Shown: positions 23,283-34,612 of the stretch, one piece after another
Layout of the letters: every line of letters begins with the position of its first letter
Position numbering within the stretch: position 1 is the first letter of the stretch
DNA from: Nilaparvata lugens
Taxonomy: Eukaryota; Arthropoda; Insecta; Hemiptera; Delphacidae
DNA: 64,000 nucleotides
Assembly (NCBI RefSeq): GCF_014356525.2
Contig: NC_052507.1
Coordinates: 60,550,053 to 60,614,052, forward strand
Direction: 5' to 3'
Position numbers and translations under genes: made by a program
The notes under the pieces: generated by a model
What the model was told of the DNA's origin: nothing
The model's database searches: none
The model's input: only the letters and a program-made list of their open reading frames with translations

Positions 23283-23378
23283 ATAGTGAGTTTCACTTCA
23301 AACTGTCAGCATTCCTTATAGATAACATCAATGCTCCCCGTTCAAACAATGCTGACAAAAGTGTTGATCTCACTGTAG
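23283..23378 (+). repeat. Hairpin element H, copy 9 (near consensus)
   Basis: TTTCACTTCAAACTGTCAGC, ATTCCTTATAGATAACATCA and ATGCTCCCCGTTCAAACAAT run in order, then GCTGACA and GATCTCACTGTAG. One of the best-preserved copies. The outer terminal repeat is TATAGTGAG / CTCACTGTA. Confidence 0.9.
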
Positions 23379-23419
23379 CGACCTCACCACCACCACCAAC
23401 AATCAACTAATCATAGTGA

Positions 23420-23442
23420 GTGTGTGTGAGAGAGAGAGAGAG
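23420..23442. repeat. (GT/GA)n microsatellite
   Basis: GTGTGTGTGAGAGAGAGAGA-type run just downstream of a hairpin element. Confidence 0.85.
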
Positions 23443-24953
23443 TGGATTGGGAAAGTCTATTGATGGTTTTAATTAATCATCAGCATGCCATCCACAACTT
23501 AATGTAATCGAATGAAGCGCTGTTGTCGACTTGGCTAACATCTAATTTACAAACGTTTCAAATTAGTTGGATATTGACTTTCAATCAGAGCTCAACAGCC
23601 GCATGTGTTCAGCTGAACACCTAGGCTCTGATAATAATTCTTGGATGAGGTGGAAATATGGATATCCAAGGTGTGAATAATCATTTAGTAGGAACAAAAT
23701 ATTGATAATCTTTGAATCAATTCTTGGCTATTCAATCCGAACTCTCCATTCATATTCTTCCTATTATTTAGACTTTTCGTAAAGACTTTTTTTTCTTTCA
23801 ATAATTTTATAAAATATTGCGTTTTCAATTGTTTACTTGTATTATGTGTTAAGAGAGCAATTATGGGATATTATCCTTGTGTTCTCATATGTATCTCAAA
23901 ATAGATAAATATTTTCCAACTCATTAAACTATTAGCTATTCATTGTGAATTGGTGTATGAGCCAGCATGTCTTGTTATCTACGTGGTCAGAGAAATCCCT
24001 CCAATTTAATTCATAGGATCTTTTTCTTCTTAGAAGAAGAATAGAATAGGATAGCGTTTGAAAATACTCTGTATTGTCTACTGGAAAATCTACTAAGAGA
24101 TGGAATAAATGAGTTGAGAGAGACACTATTGAATGAAATTTTCCTGAGCGAATTGTAGTATATTACTGATTACTGGTAGAATACTAACTCAATGTATACA
24201 AGGGATGAACTCTATTAGGAAGAATAACATGTTTATTCGTTTGTTGACATTATACATTGCAAATAATATAACATGATTAAATTACTCAAATAACGATTTG
24301 AAGCTATCAACCATTGATAATATTGCAAATTAATGAATAATTTGAAAATACAAGAAGAAGTGGGTGGCCAAATCAATAATTGAATTATTTTTGTGCCCTT
24401 AGGTAAACACATTCATGGATTGATACTGAATGTATAAAATACATCATTGAAAATTGAAAAAAAAATAAATCGGTGAATATTTTTCTCAATTTATTTACAA
24501 AACAGAATACATACAATATGTTGACCCAAGAAAATGATAGTAAATTATACATCCAATATTATCAAAAATTCCACTTCAAGTGTAACTTATTCATCGACCA
24601 AGCTGAGCTTATGAAGAATCATCAAGTTATCTATGTTTATCCTCCGAAGACATCCAAAAAATCAAATAGAGCATCTAGGTTCATCCTTGGATCTTGTGCT
24701 TCTGCTGCTTCACGAGAGCACATGCTCAAAACATGCTACCCAACTTGAAAAGCGAATCCCACATCACACTTGAATGCTTATCCTAATGAGCAATTCACTC
24801 AGACCTGCTTAGTTACAAATCTGAGCAGACAAAATCCGGCTCCAAGACAAGTTGATTCTCTTTTGACGAGAGATCTTCTGAAGATTTCCCCTCGTCTTTC
24901 ATTGAGGTCATATTAGGATAATGTCATGTCATCTTGCACTAATCACTCAGCTC
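23443..24953. other. AT-rich DNA, no gene seen
   Basis: The plus ORF at 24473-24748 (91 codons) has ordinary composition but no family resemblance. No repeat detected. Confidence 0.4.
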
Positions 24954-25050
24954 CAGTGAAATTCACTCTAAATTGTCAGCATTGGTGATAGGATAACGCC
25001 AATGTTTTCCATTCAATCATTGGTGACAGTTTGGAATGAATCTTGCTGTA
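24954..25050 (+). repeat. Hairpin element H, copy 10
   Basis: CAGTGAAATTCACTCTAAAT and TGTCAGCATT oppose TTGGTGACAGTTTGGAATGA. Outer end CTTGCTGTA. Confidence 0.8.
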
Positions 25051-26199
25051 TATCCTTTCTCATCAGATAGGCTATGGGGCTGGAAATACTGTAAGTTGAG
25101 GTGCAATTTGTCTTGTAGGATGTACTTGGGTCTAACATCTGTTCTAACCTTCTCGAATTTAAATCGTCATAATCGTAGGCAAGTCATGCAGTGTGAGATG
25201 GAATTCAACCTCTACGCTTGTTAAACTGATAATCTGTAATGTCAAAACAGATTACTCTATATACTAGAAAGTCGCTGCATTCCTTGATTTGAAAAGTGTT
25301 ATTCTTGATAGAAATAATGAAAATCCAACTTATTCTATTCCATTATTGGATTTGTACTTGTCATGGATCGATGAATGAAATTAAGCCAAACATTGTGTGT
25401 TTAATGAAGCTATGTCATTCGGATTCGGAAACTATTTTATTGACAGTTGTTACAAGTGAAATTATAGTAGGTAATATATCGTAACATCATACATCTGAGT
25501 CGTGGATCTTTTTAAATTTGCGTTTATGAATGATTTAAATATTTTTTATCAGCAGCTTTCCACTTATATTAGTAATGCATGAAGATTTATTGCATCAATA
25601 ACTTGAAATTATTCGAAATATTTTTTTTTCAGGTGAGTATCCATCTCAGACATTATACATATCCATATGTGAGTAGAGTACATTATTCAATTTATTTACA
25701 TTACACATTAGCATTATTAAATTGTACATCATAACTCTGGTCAACATTTGATCCGGGGAATAATATGTTTCCTTTGTTAACTTATAAACTTATAAACCTT
25801 ATGAAATCTAAGCCTAACATTATTTTCAGAATACTAAACCAATATAAAGAATCTATGAGATTGATAGTGTGCCAAATCACACTACAAACAATACTATCCG
25901 TTTTCGTATCTCACATATGTATTACTTTTCTCCTATACCGCTCCACCATTACAACTGAACACTGTCAGCTTATAGCCTATTGTGGTACTATATTTGAAAA
26001 CATTATTGTTGTTATGAAAGTACTCAAACTGTAACTCTATTCTACATCTTGTTCAGTGCAGCCTGCAACCATGTCCTATTCTATTACCAGTTACGCAACT
26101 ACTCCTGAGTATTATGTCATACCACACGGTGCATTCAAAAATATAAACTGTATTTCTTTTGTTATTTCCTCAGTGTAACACACTGTAAGCTATACCATC
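25051..26199. other. AT-rich DNA, no gene seen
   Basis: ORFs of 62-89 codons only, none recognised. No repeat structure found. Confidence 0.45.
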
Positions 26200-26239
26200 T
26201 ACAGAGACTATAATAAACAGACTTTATATAGTCTCTGTA
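26200..26239. repeat. Perfect 13-bp inverted repeat
   Basis: TACAGAGACTATA (26200-26212) and TATAGTCTCTGTA (26227-26239) with a 14-nt loop. Confidence 0.9.
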
Positions 26240-26458
26240 TATACTAGCCACAAAATAAACATGGACCGGCAAACTTTGAATGGCGGGTGCTAATTGATGT
26301 GAAGAGATGGGATGCTAATCACTCTATTGACAAATAATCAGGGACTCGGGCTCTGGTTAGCCCCGGGCCATGTTCTAGTATGTATATGTATATTTATGCA
26401 CACACGTGATCTATACCTATAGCGATGGTCACAGCTGGGTTGCATACACGGCGCCTGC

Positions 26459-26550
26459 AGTGAGATTCGCTAATAACTGTCAGCATTCCTTATGATTAAC
26501 ATTGATGCTTCCCGTTCAATCAATGCTGACAGAGTGAATCGTACTATTAC
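26459..26550 (+). repeat. Hairpin element H, copy 11
   Basis: AGTGAGATTCGCTAATAACT and GTCAGCATTCCTTATG oppose AATGCTGACAGAGTGAATC. The inner ATTGATGCTTCCCGTTCAAT is in the common orientation. Confidence 0.85.
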
Positions 26551-26819
26551 CGTGTGTGTGTACTTTGATACGCGTAGGTGCACGCACGAGCCGATAGTGG
26601 TTCAAATTAACAAGACCACTGCATGTCAACGGTTGCACTGACCAATCGCATCGCTGCGCTCTCTCAGTCATTCTATCTCTCTTCCTCTCAAACTGACTCT
26701 CTCTCACTCACTCTACCTCAATTGCACGATCTCTGTTGGATTACTCTCTATATTTCAATGATTTCATGGAGAAAAATAGTTTTTTCAAACGCCTCTCGTT
26801 TTTCACTATTTTATTCCAC
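26551..26819. other. No supported gene
   Basis: Short CT-rich patch with overlapping small ORFs on both strands (26516-26707 minus, 26623-26937 plus). The plus ORF continues into the tandem duplication. Neither is recognised. Confidence 0.35.
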
Positions 26820-27049
26820 TTTCCAAACCTCAACACCTCATATACAATCAAAATTGTTTTCTCTGAGGAAACTTCCTCTTTCTGGTGATATTTCCAATTT
26901 GATTCAAAATATTGTTAATTTATTCAATGTTAGATAATATTATGATAAAGTAGTATCCTTCTTTATAACGTTAATAACATTACGCTCATAATAAACCAAG
27001 GATTCTGAGAATACTCATAGAAGGAATTGGTAAATTGTTTCCGATCAAG
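26820..27049 (+). repeat. Tandem duplication, unit 1
   Basis: Starts CCAAACCTCAACACCTCAT and ends TTGTTTCCGATCAAG. Homologous to 27284-27500 with substitutions and small indels. Interrupted at its right end by the MITE at 27050-27253, after which homology resumes for about 17 bases. Confidence 0.85.
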
Positions 27050-27253
27050 TTAGGCGGGATGCACACCTGAGAAACGCATTTCGTGAAGCCCTCTTTCATG
27101 AAACTTGTTTCATGCAATCCGTTTCACTCGCGCATGCATACAAAAGAAACGTTCCCTGCTTAATCTTATCATTCGATTGCGAGCAACTTTCGTTTCACGT
27201 TTCCTGAAACTTTTTTTTACGAAACGCGTTTTTCCGGTGTGCATCCCGCCTAA
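27050..27253. mobile_element. 204-bp MITE with 3-bp TSD and visible empty site
   Basis: The left end TTAGGCGGGATGCACACC and right end GGTGTGCATCCCGCCTAA are inverted. The pairing continues through GAAACGCRTTTCGT-like sequence (about 34 bp). It is flanked by AAG on both sides (27047-27049, 27254-27256). The sister unit at 27494-27512 reads GATCAAGTTCAAGTTTCTTC uninterrupted, giving the empty site. A 3-bp TSD is compatible with PIF/Harbinger-type elements, but I cannot name the superfamily. Confidence 0.88.
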
Positions 27254-27283
27254 AAGTTTGAAGTTTCTACTGTACTGTTCGCC

Positions 27284-27513
27284 CAAACCTCAACACCTCA
27301 TTATCAATCAAAATTAGTTTCTCGTAGGTAATTTCCTCTTTCTGATGATATTTCTAATTCAATTCGAAATATTATTGATTTATTTATGTCGGATATGATA
27401 AAGTAGTATCTTTATAACGTTAACATTAGGCTCATAATAAATCAAGGATTCTGAGAATACTGATTGAAGGAATTGGTAAGTTGTTTCCGATCAAGTTCAA
27501 GTTTCTTCTTAGA
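27284..27513 (+). repeat. Tandem duplication, unit 2 (empty site for MITE)
   Basis: Second copy of 26820-27049, lacking the MITE. Confidence 0.85.
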
Positions 27514-27909
27514 TTGAAGCCTGGGCTACATCTGTGATGCAGCGTTTCGACCCTCCACTCAGGTCCTATATTTCTGTTGGGTGAAGGGGTGGTGGTGCGA
27601 CAGATCAAATAACGGACATGTGTGACATGCACCATTCTAGTCAGTTGGCATCTGTGATCGAATCAGAGTGTGATCAGCGAGCTGCATGATAAGTGTAGCC
27701 TTGGCTTATAGTCAAATTCAAGGTAATGTCAAACCAAGTACCTTCATTATTTCCATCAATTTCTATGATCCCTTCATAAATCAATATGAAGTTAAACTTG
27801 ATTCGACACTGCTATCAAACCATAGGCCTAATGTCATTGTGGAACTTGATATAATTATCATTTCCCAGCCCCAAATTGTTCAGTCGAACTCTCATCAAGA
27901 ATTTTGAGC

Positions 27910-28131
27910 CCAGTAACCTTGAATCTGTACATCACGAACAATTCCATTCATCCCTCTCATTTGAGTGGTTTCTTCACAGTGTCTCCAATACAAAGGTGAT
28001 GATTTCATTGTTCCCTTTAACATCAGATTGTTGTGTTTTGTGTCCAGTCACCTTGAATCTGTACATCACGAACAATTCCATTCATCCTTGTCATATGAGT
28101 GGTTTCTTCTTAGTGTCTCCAATACAATGGT
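27910..28131 (+). repeat. Two-unit tandem repeat, ~134-bp period
   Basis: CCTTGAATCTGTACATCACG at 27917 recurs at 28051. Both are followed by AACAATTCCATTCATCC and GTGTCTCCAATACAA. Overlapping ORFs here (27876-28201) are repeat products. A fainter third unit may follow (28150-28260). Confidence 0.85.
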
Positions 28132-28330
28132 ACTGATTCTATTCATCACAATCATTCATAACAATTCTATCCATCCCAAAGACAAAAGTGGATCACCTTG
28201 ATTACCTTTGTTAACATATGAGTAGTTTCTCAGCACCCAACAATCCATCCTGGTGAAATGAAATAGCAAAGCCATCAAGAAACGTGGAGATGTCCCAATA
28301 ACTGTCACTTGAGAGCCCTCAACATTCCCT

Positions 28331-28430
28331 CACTGAGATTCACTCCAGACTGTCAGCATTGTTTGAATGTGAAGCACTGATAATATCTGGAAGGAATGCT
28401 GACAGTTTGAAGTGAATGTTAGCAGTAAAA
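28331..28430 (-). repeat. Hairpin element H, copy 12 (minus)
   Basis: GAGATTCACTCCAGACTGTC and AGCATTGTTTGAATGTGAAG, then GGAATGCTGACAGTTTGAAG. The inner sequence is the reverse complement of the common form. One of two inverted copies. Confidence 0.9.
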
Positions 28431-28659
28431 CAATACATGATTCACTTTTGTTTGGACGCAGCAGCTGAGATGACGGTGGTGAGGATGACAGAGGCTGAGG
28501 CAGTCATTGCGAAATGCGCAGTCATATTTCACATGAGTGGCCATTTTGTGGATTGATTGCTTTGCTGGTTGTGTGTCGTGGTCGTGTGAATATTTGACAC
28601 GGCTCTAAGTGATGTCATACCACACCACTTGACCTTTCACGAGGTGGTGTCCGTTTGCT

Positions 28660-30250
28660 TCTTAGTGTCACCTCCTCCTCCTCCACCACCTCCTCCTCCT
28701 CCTCCTACTCCTCCTCCTCATCCTCATTCTACTCGTTTCTTCTTCTCCTTCTTATTTTTCTTCTTCTTCTTCTTTTTCTTTTTCTTTTTCTTCTTCTTCT
28801 TCTTTTTCTTCTACGTATGTTTTCTCCACTGTCTCTCCTGTATCACCCAGCTTCTTATTCTTCATCTTCACTTCTCCTCCTTCTTAAATTTTACGTCTAC
28901 ACATGAATTCCCCTCTGTTGTCTTGCCCTTGTTATGATTCACTTCTTCATTCTGTTTTCATTTTTCTCCTTCAAGAGTTTCACCCCTTCGACGTTATTCT
29001 ATTTCTTCTGTTCCATTTTCCAATTGAATTCCCTCTTTTTTTACCGTTATCAACCATTCTTCTCTCCTTCCCTTCATCATCTCCAGCTACCTTCTTGATA
29101 TCATCTTCCCTTTCTTATTTATTGTTCTTCTTTGATTTGTCTGAATCATTGTTGTTCCATTTGTCTCCTTCCACGGTCTCATCATACTATCTTTCTTTCC
29201 GCCTTCTCATCATCTTTCTTCATTCCATGTTTCTCAAACTATTCAGTCTCTTTCATTCCTATTTACATATTATGATTCTTTTGCATCTTTTTCTGCGTTT
29301 TCTACTTTTTTCTGTTTCCTTCCATACTACATTGTAATCAACATAATTCTACTTTATTTTCTCTACTCTTCTGTTGTTTCTCCACTCTTTATCCTGCAAC
29401 TATTGTGTATTTATGTTATCCTTGTTCTTCGAACTGTTTCATTCATCACTTTTCTGTCAATTTTGACACCTCTTATCATATCTCCGATATGAGAAATTCA
29501 TCATCCATCATTAATTTGTTAATTAAGCAAATAGAATGATTTTCTTCTCTCCCCTTCAGTTCTTGCTTCGCTAAGTTTCATATTTTCTTCCTTCCAATTT
29601 CCTGTGGATCTTTTATTTCCACTTCATCACCTCTTCACACTTCCACTACCTCTTGATATATTTCTGTACTCGCTCATCTATTCACTCTTTTTCTCTTCCT
29701 CGTCCATATTGTCATTGCATACTTCCCATTGTTCTTTTCTACAATTCTCTCCTCTGCGCTTTCTAATTTTTCCTGAACCTCACCTTGCAATAGGTGGAAA
29801 ATGTATTGCTATCTCAATTTAATTTTCTATTCATGTTTTTTCCTGTTATCCACCTCATCTCCACATTTTCCTTCATGAAACTCTCCACATCTTCATTCTT
29901 TCTTCCTTTCTTCTTCTTTACTCCCCTTCCCTTTCCTTTCCTGCACACATATTCTTCCTCATCCTCCTTCTTCACTATCCTCACCATCTCCATCCAAATT
30001 GAAACCTACCCAGCATACTTGGCATTCCTGGAATAGGCAACGTTAGCCACTCTGTCCAAATATCTTATTGGATGTTGTTCTTGATGAATGTCTGCTCACT
30101 GCCACTAGACTGATGATACCCATTCTCCTCCACCTACCCAGAATTCTCCCCCTCCTCTTCCTACACTAACTCCTCCTCGCCCTCCTCCTTATCTCTCAAC
30201 CCCTTCTCCTCTAATTCCTTCCCCCTCTTACATCACTGTTTTTTGTTTCC
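28660..30250 (+). repeat. Polypyrimidine tract (~1.6 kb)
   Basis: Strongly C/T-biased on the plus strand. It starts as a near-pure (CTC)/(CTT) microsatellite (28668-28812) and continues as diffuse pyrimidine-rich sequence, ending with CTCCTCCACC-type runs near 30220. It generates Ser/Leu/Phe/Pro-rich ORFs in several frames (for example 28629-28937, 28903-29337), which I attribute to composition. Confidence 0.85.
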
Positions 30251-31079
30251 TATCTTGTCCTGTTCCAACTTGAAATTTGAAACTCGGAAATGTGAGGTGA
30301 GGCTATTGTTTTGTGAAATCGTTGATGTATGTTATCTACTACCATCATGGATCACAGGATTCTAATTTTGGCTTTATTGTTCAATGCAATAATTATTTTA
30401 TAATCTACAAGCTGACTCATGTAAAAGTATACGTCTCGTTATTATAGCATTATTATTAAGTCTTCATGGAGATGGATATTAAAGTGCAAATAAACTCAAA
30501 TTGACCTATTATATAAGAGGAGCTAATCATCATGACCACAGCCGATTGGAAATGCGTAGGGAAGAATTTGACCATACACAAAATAACCAATAAGATTTCA
30601 GTGATTTCATCGTCATTACAACAACTGATAGGAGTTTGGTAAGAGAAAATTCAATCTATCTACTCATCAATTATTAACGATTTAGATTTGTCAAGAATGA
30701 AAGGAAATTTGAATTGATTTTATTATTTCTAGAGCTAACAATTAAGGAACGGAACGATGGAAACAAAACGTCTAACAATATCGAAAAGTACAACGTATAA
30801 CAATTACGTCATAACACTAGTCAAATGGAGATGAGTTGTGAGTGGGCTGGTGTAGGCTATCACAAGTTTATTCAAATATATAGTAGCAAACTAGTTGTCA
30901 CAGTAATAGCCAATGGGAGTCGAATAACATGGATGTCAACCAATTACAAGATGAGAGAGTAGTAAACAACATTCAATGCTAGATGAGTAGAGTAGGAGTC
31001 ACGTCAGCTATGTCATGGACAACTCCTCTAATTTCTACTCCTTTCGTTATATTCAGTCTTTGATTTTCCAGTGTATTTG
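30251..31079. other. No gene seen
   Basis: AT-rich unique-looking DNA with no supported features. Confidence 0.5.
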
Positions 31080-31190
31080 TACTACTCCAACTTTGTGATG
31101 TTGAATCGGGAACAGTTTCGGGCTATGATGCCTGTTGTTCCCATACCTGTATGTATGTATTTTTTGTAAACAATTAAATAAATAGCTTCA
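31080..31190 (+). mobile_element. Likely LINE 3' end
   Basis: TGTTGAATCGGGAACAG and CCTGTTGTTCCCATACCTG lead into TTGTAAACAATTAAATAAAT, the usual look of a 5'-truncated non-LTR retroelement 3' UTR and tail. No target duplication confirmed. Confidence 0.45.
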
Positions 31191-32397
31191 AATAGCTAAT
31201 AGTACTTCTCGTGCTATGTCAAAGTGATCAATCAATAATCAAGATCGCATCCTAATATCAATATTGGTTTCTGAACGCTGAGATGTATATCAAGGGGTCC
31301 TAGAACGTCAAAACAGATCTTCATAGTATTATACAAATTATATTGAACAAATAAAAATTGTCCTGTCCGGCGGCATGAATAGTGAAACTGTCATTTCGAC
31401 TGATGTTAAGCTCAATACAAATGCACACTATGCACAATAACAATACACTTACAATTGCAATAATTATAATTACATGGTTCCACGAAGTGTGGTTCATCTG
31501 GTGCACAGTTCGAATCGAAACATCTCTGATCACATCTCTAACTACTCTGAACAAAATTCCACTTACAGCACCCCTACAGCTCGGTAGTTCATTCCTGCAA
31601 TCTGGATAGTAATTACATTAACAACTAATCAAATAATTGGTGTACCGTACCGATATGACCGGTATTCAAATTCGAACCTGTGATTGTCTTTTCCCGCCCT
31701 GGTTCAATATTTGCATTTAAACCAGTGCCAACATGATAGCTTTCAAGTTAATTGTAGTTGGATCACTCAATTTCCATAGCCTGAATCAATTCGGACTTCG
31801 CGTTATTCAAATTTAGGGACTTCTAGGTCGAGTTACCGGTAATTGAGACATGTTTTGCTCAGGTTCATATTTTAAGTGGACAAATAACCTAAACCCTTAC
31901 TAGATTGATTTATGTTGAAGTAATAGAATAGTTTTGCAGATATTTATTTCATTGGCGAATGTTTTAGTATGGGGTGCAATAGTGGAGTGTTATAGTCTTC
32001 TGTGCAATTATGTCAAAATGATGAAACATTTGACTTGATTCGAGTATTTGAGATTGATCATTTAATATCTTAATTCCCAATTTATTTGAAAAACTCCGTG
32101 TATTTTCCACTGAGTTGATAGCTGATTTCTCTCTTTCATCTATCAGGGGACCCACAATCAAGATTCCAAGAACTAAATATTCTTTATTCAAATTCAAAGA
32201 AATCCTTCACAGTACCTTAACTGTGCCTTAATTCTCCATTCATCTCACATTTAAAATACAGATAAATGGTTTTGGTAAAAGTGAATTCAGCATCAAAATA
32301 CATACAACTAGTATTACTACTGTTCGTTTATCGATTCAAATGTATTTGTTGTTGGTTATCCATCTTGTTTCCACTATTATTATTACTATTAAATTTT
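31191..32397. other. No gene seen
   Basis: Short ORFs (75-77 codons) on both strands around 31321-31609 overlap each other and are not recognised. No repeats supported. Confidence 0.45.
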
Positions 32398-32525
32398 GTA
32401 AAACTTTAAAGTGAAAAAACACTCACATTCTTTGGTGTGGCGCCGTCACAAAATGTGCGATACCAGCACGAAACGGAAGTCGCCACATCAAAGAATGTGA
32501 GTGTTTTTTCACTTTAAAGTTTTAC
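32398..32525. mobile_element. Fold-back hairpin element (45-bp arms)
   Basis: Arms 32398-32442 and 32481-32525 differ at one position. The arm begins GTAAAACTTTAAAGTGAAAA and ends near TGTGGCG. The loop is 38 nt and includes short CCGT/ACGG complementarity. Flanking AT-rich sequence is also partly inverted, so the exact limits and target duplication are unclear. Probably a MITE. Confidence 0.8.
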
Positions 32526-33033
32526 AAATTTAATTGTCAAATGTATTGATTACGTAAAACTAGCTGCCTTATTGATTAATATGTTCGATCAAATTATTGT
32601 ATGGATTCTCATTGTTCATCAGTAGCAGCATTGATAGCTTGTTAATTAGTTTACCACGAATGCGTTAATTAGTCGGGGTATCGAGGGAAGTTGTCTCTTG
32701 TCCATGTGATGATGCAGTCTTTGGGGCTGTTTGGGCTCTGAATTCTGAGAGTTCTGCCTATTCGGCAGTTTGCTCTCCAACTACTGAGTCATCTCAACAT
32801 CTCAACTATTCCTACGATATTACTTGCTTCACTTGGAGTTGGTCTCTCATCATTGGATCTATAGTGAGGTTCACGTTATAAATAGTAAGCACCTGATCAA
32901 TATCGGTTTGCTATCCTTATCTGTTTTTGGACAAAACAGATTAAACAATCTTCTATCAACTCCATACTGATGCCCAATCGTTTGTCGGCTAATATATTGT
33001 TTCTAGGTGAATATAGTAAGCAGTATTTAAAAT
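32526..33033. other. No gene seen
   Basis: Unique AT-rich sequence with one unrecognised 64-codon minus ORF (32897-33091) that overlaps the next element. Confidence 0.4.
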
Positions 33034-33293
33034 ATAATTGATCATATTGAATGAAAAAGACTAAGAAATTGTCAAAAAACCACTGATTCATTGATAATTA
33101 GAAAGACCGGTTTCGGTTATTACACCATTGTCAATCTCAAACAGAGGGTTTATCAGAGATTGACCGGTCTTTCTAATTATCAATAAATCAGTGGTTTTTT
33201 GACAATTTATTAGTCTTTTTCATTCAATATGAATATTTACCACAATATCAACTTCTCAACTACACAAAAAGTGAAAAAAAATAATTGATCATA
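33034..33293. mobile_element. Penelope-like inverted unit with 13-bp TSD
   Basis: ATAATTGATCATA occurs at 33034-33046 and 33281-33293, flanking a 234-bp insert. The insert is an inverted pair: left arm 33047 to about 33150 and right arm about 33140-33280, both containing GAAAGACCGGT and TGTCAAAAAACCACTGAT. The left arm has an extra 19-20 nt (TTCGGTTATTACACCATTG) that the right arm lacks. Inverted, 5'-truncated terminal repeats and variable TSDs fit Penelope-like retroelements. Family assignment is from memory of the motif. Confidence 0.65.
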
Positions 33294-33594
33294 ATATTGA
33301 TTATATTAGATATACCGGGTTGACTTGAATAACAGCTATCTACTATGGAAAGCATTGGAGAATGAAAAATGACCACAATGCCTCTCTATCTTTTAAATTG
33401 TATTTCTTATATGTTTTTCTAGTTCTATATTTGAAGCTATCTTTTTAGTGAGAATACTGAGAAAATAGTATCATTTTGAACAAACAAAGTTCAAGGAAAA
33501 GGGAAGCCATGATTGAAACATCATTATATTTAGTATCACTTAACCACTGAGCTACTACCTTACCAGTTACTATAGGAAATTACATTGCGTAATA
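33294..33594. other. No gene seen
   Basis: AT-rich sequence with no recognisable feature. Confidence 0.5.
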
Positions 33595-33652
33595 AGGCAA
33601 GGCCAAAAGGATCTCTTTGCCGATAAAAGCCTGAGAATAAATAAATAAATAA
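33595..33652 (+). mobile_element. LINE 3' end with (TAAA)n tail
   Basis: GGCAAGGCCAAAAGGATCTC and TTTGCCGATAAAAGCC precede GAATAAATAAATAAATAA. This is a short 5'-truncated non-LTR tail. The 5' limit is uncertain and no target duplication was confirmed. Confidence 0.6.
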
Positions 33653-34310
33653 CCAGCTCCTGAGTATTCAATATATATAATGATATCATGATGATGAGCA
33701 TCAGTCAACCTTTGATTGGATTCAGAGGATTAATTGATAACACGCTTAGAAGGCAAGAATCTGATGAAAGAAGATTGTCCCCATTTTCACGAAAATCTAT
33801 TAAATTTATTCGCACTAAAATGATATCATCCGATGAGCCAATAAACGCAGAGTGCCAATGAACGGATCTAACGTCATTACAATGACGTCAGTGTACTCCG
33901 ATCGAATTCAAATGGATATTATGTGTATCACTGATCGTCAGATTTGAAATGCAGGGCTTGATTGTTTTATCAATCAATCAATAGTTTATTTCCTTCATAC
34001 AATTCATACATGAATGTCTATAGTTACATAAATACAATTGACAATTAACAAAATAAGTTAAAAGTAGAATAGTATTATTATTGAATACGGAAAGTCCCTG
34101 AAAAGGTTAAAAGCCTGAGCGCAGGGGCCGAGTGTTACTAAAAACAAAATTATTTCTAAGATAAATAAAATTGGTGGATTCCTATTCACATCTAAATTTG
34201 AAAAAAATTACAAAGAAGAAAAGTAGAAAAATGTAAAAGAATACGAGATAATAAAATAAAATAAGAAGCAGACATTCTTGAATGATTGTGAACTTATCCT
34301 AGTTACAATA

Positions 34311-34551
34311 TTACAAGAAATCACTTATCCTAGGATGTGAAGAAGCAATCCATAAATCTATCTCTCTCAGAAGTCTTCCATTCAAATTATCTGTTATAAA
34401 AAGAGCAGGTATCACATTTATAAGCTTATGAACAATATAATCAAACTGTCTTCTACAAATGGATAGAACTGCATTGTGTGGTTCAAAGGTAATGGTTGAG
34501 GGACGGAGATTGTAAGGCGATATACGGAGGTTGAAAAGTTCTGTATGTTGT
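34311..34551 (-). pseudogene. LINE ORF C-terminal fragment (downstream half)
   Basis: About 79 codons to a TAA at 34311-34313, with no ATG. The translation includes HTELFNLRISPYNLRPS and later WIASSHPRISDFL, and resembles the extreme C-terminus of jockey/CR1/RTE-type reverse-transcriptase ORFs downstream of the polymerase domain. It joins in frame to the fragment at 37829-37978 once B is removed. At the junction the restored frame has a TGA, probably a decayed CGA (Arg). The catalytic RT residues are not present, so the fragment is non-functional. Confidence 0.8.
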
Positions 34552-34612
34552 CACGTGGTATTTTAACACCACAAAATACTTTTAATATAAACTATTGAGC
34601 TTCAATAGAATT

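Noticed and set aside
28629..29337. Three overlapping S/L/F-rich ORFs
   Set aside because: Same compositional cause, and they begin in a (CTC)n microsatellite.
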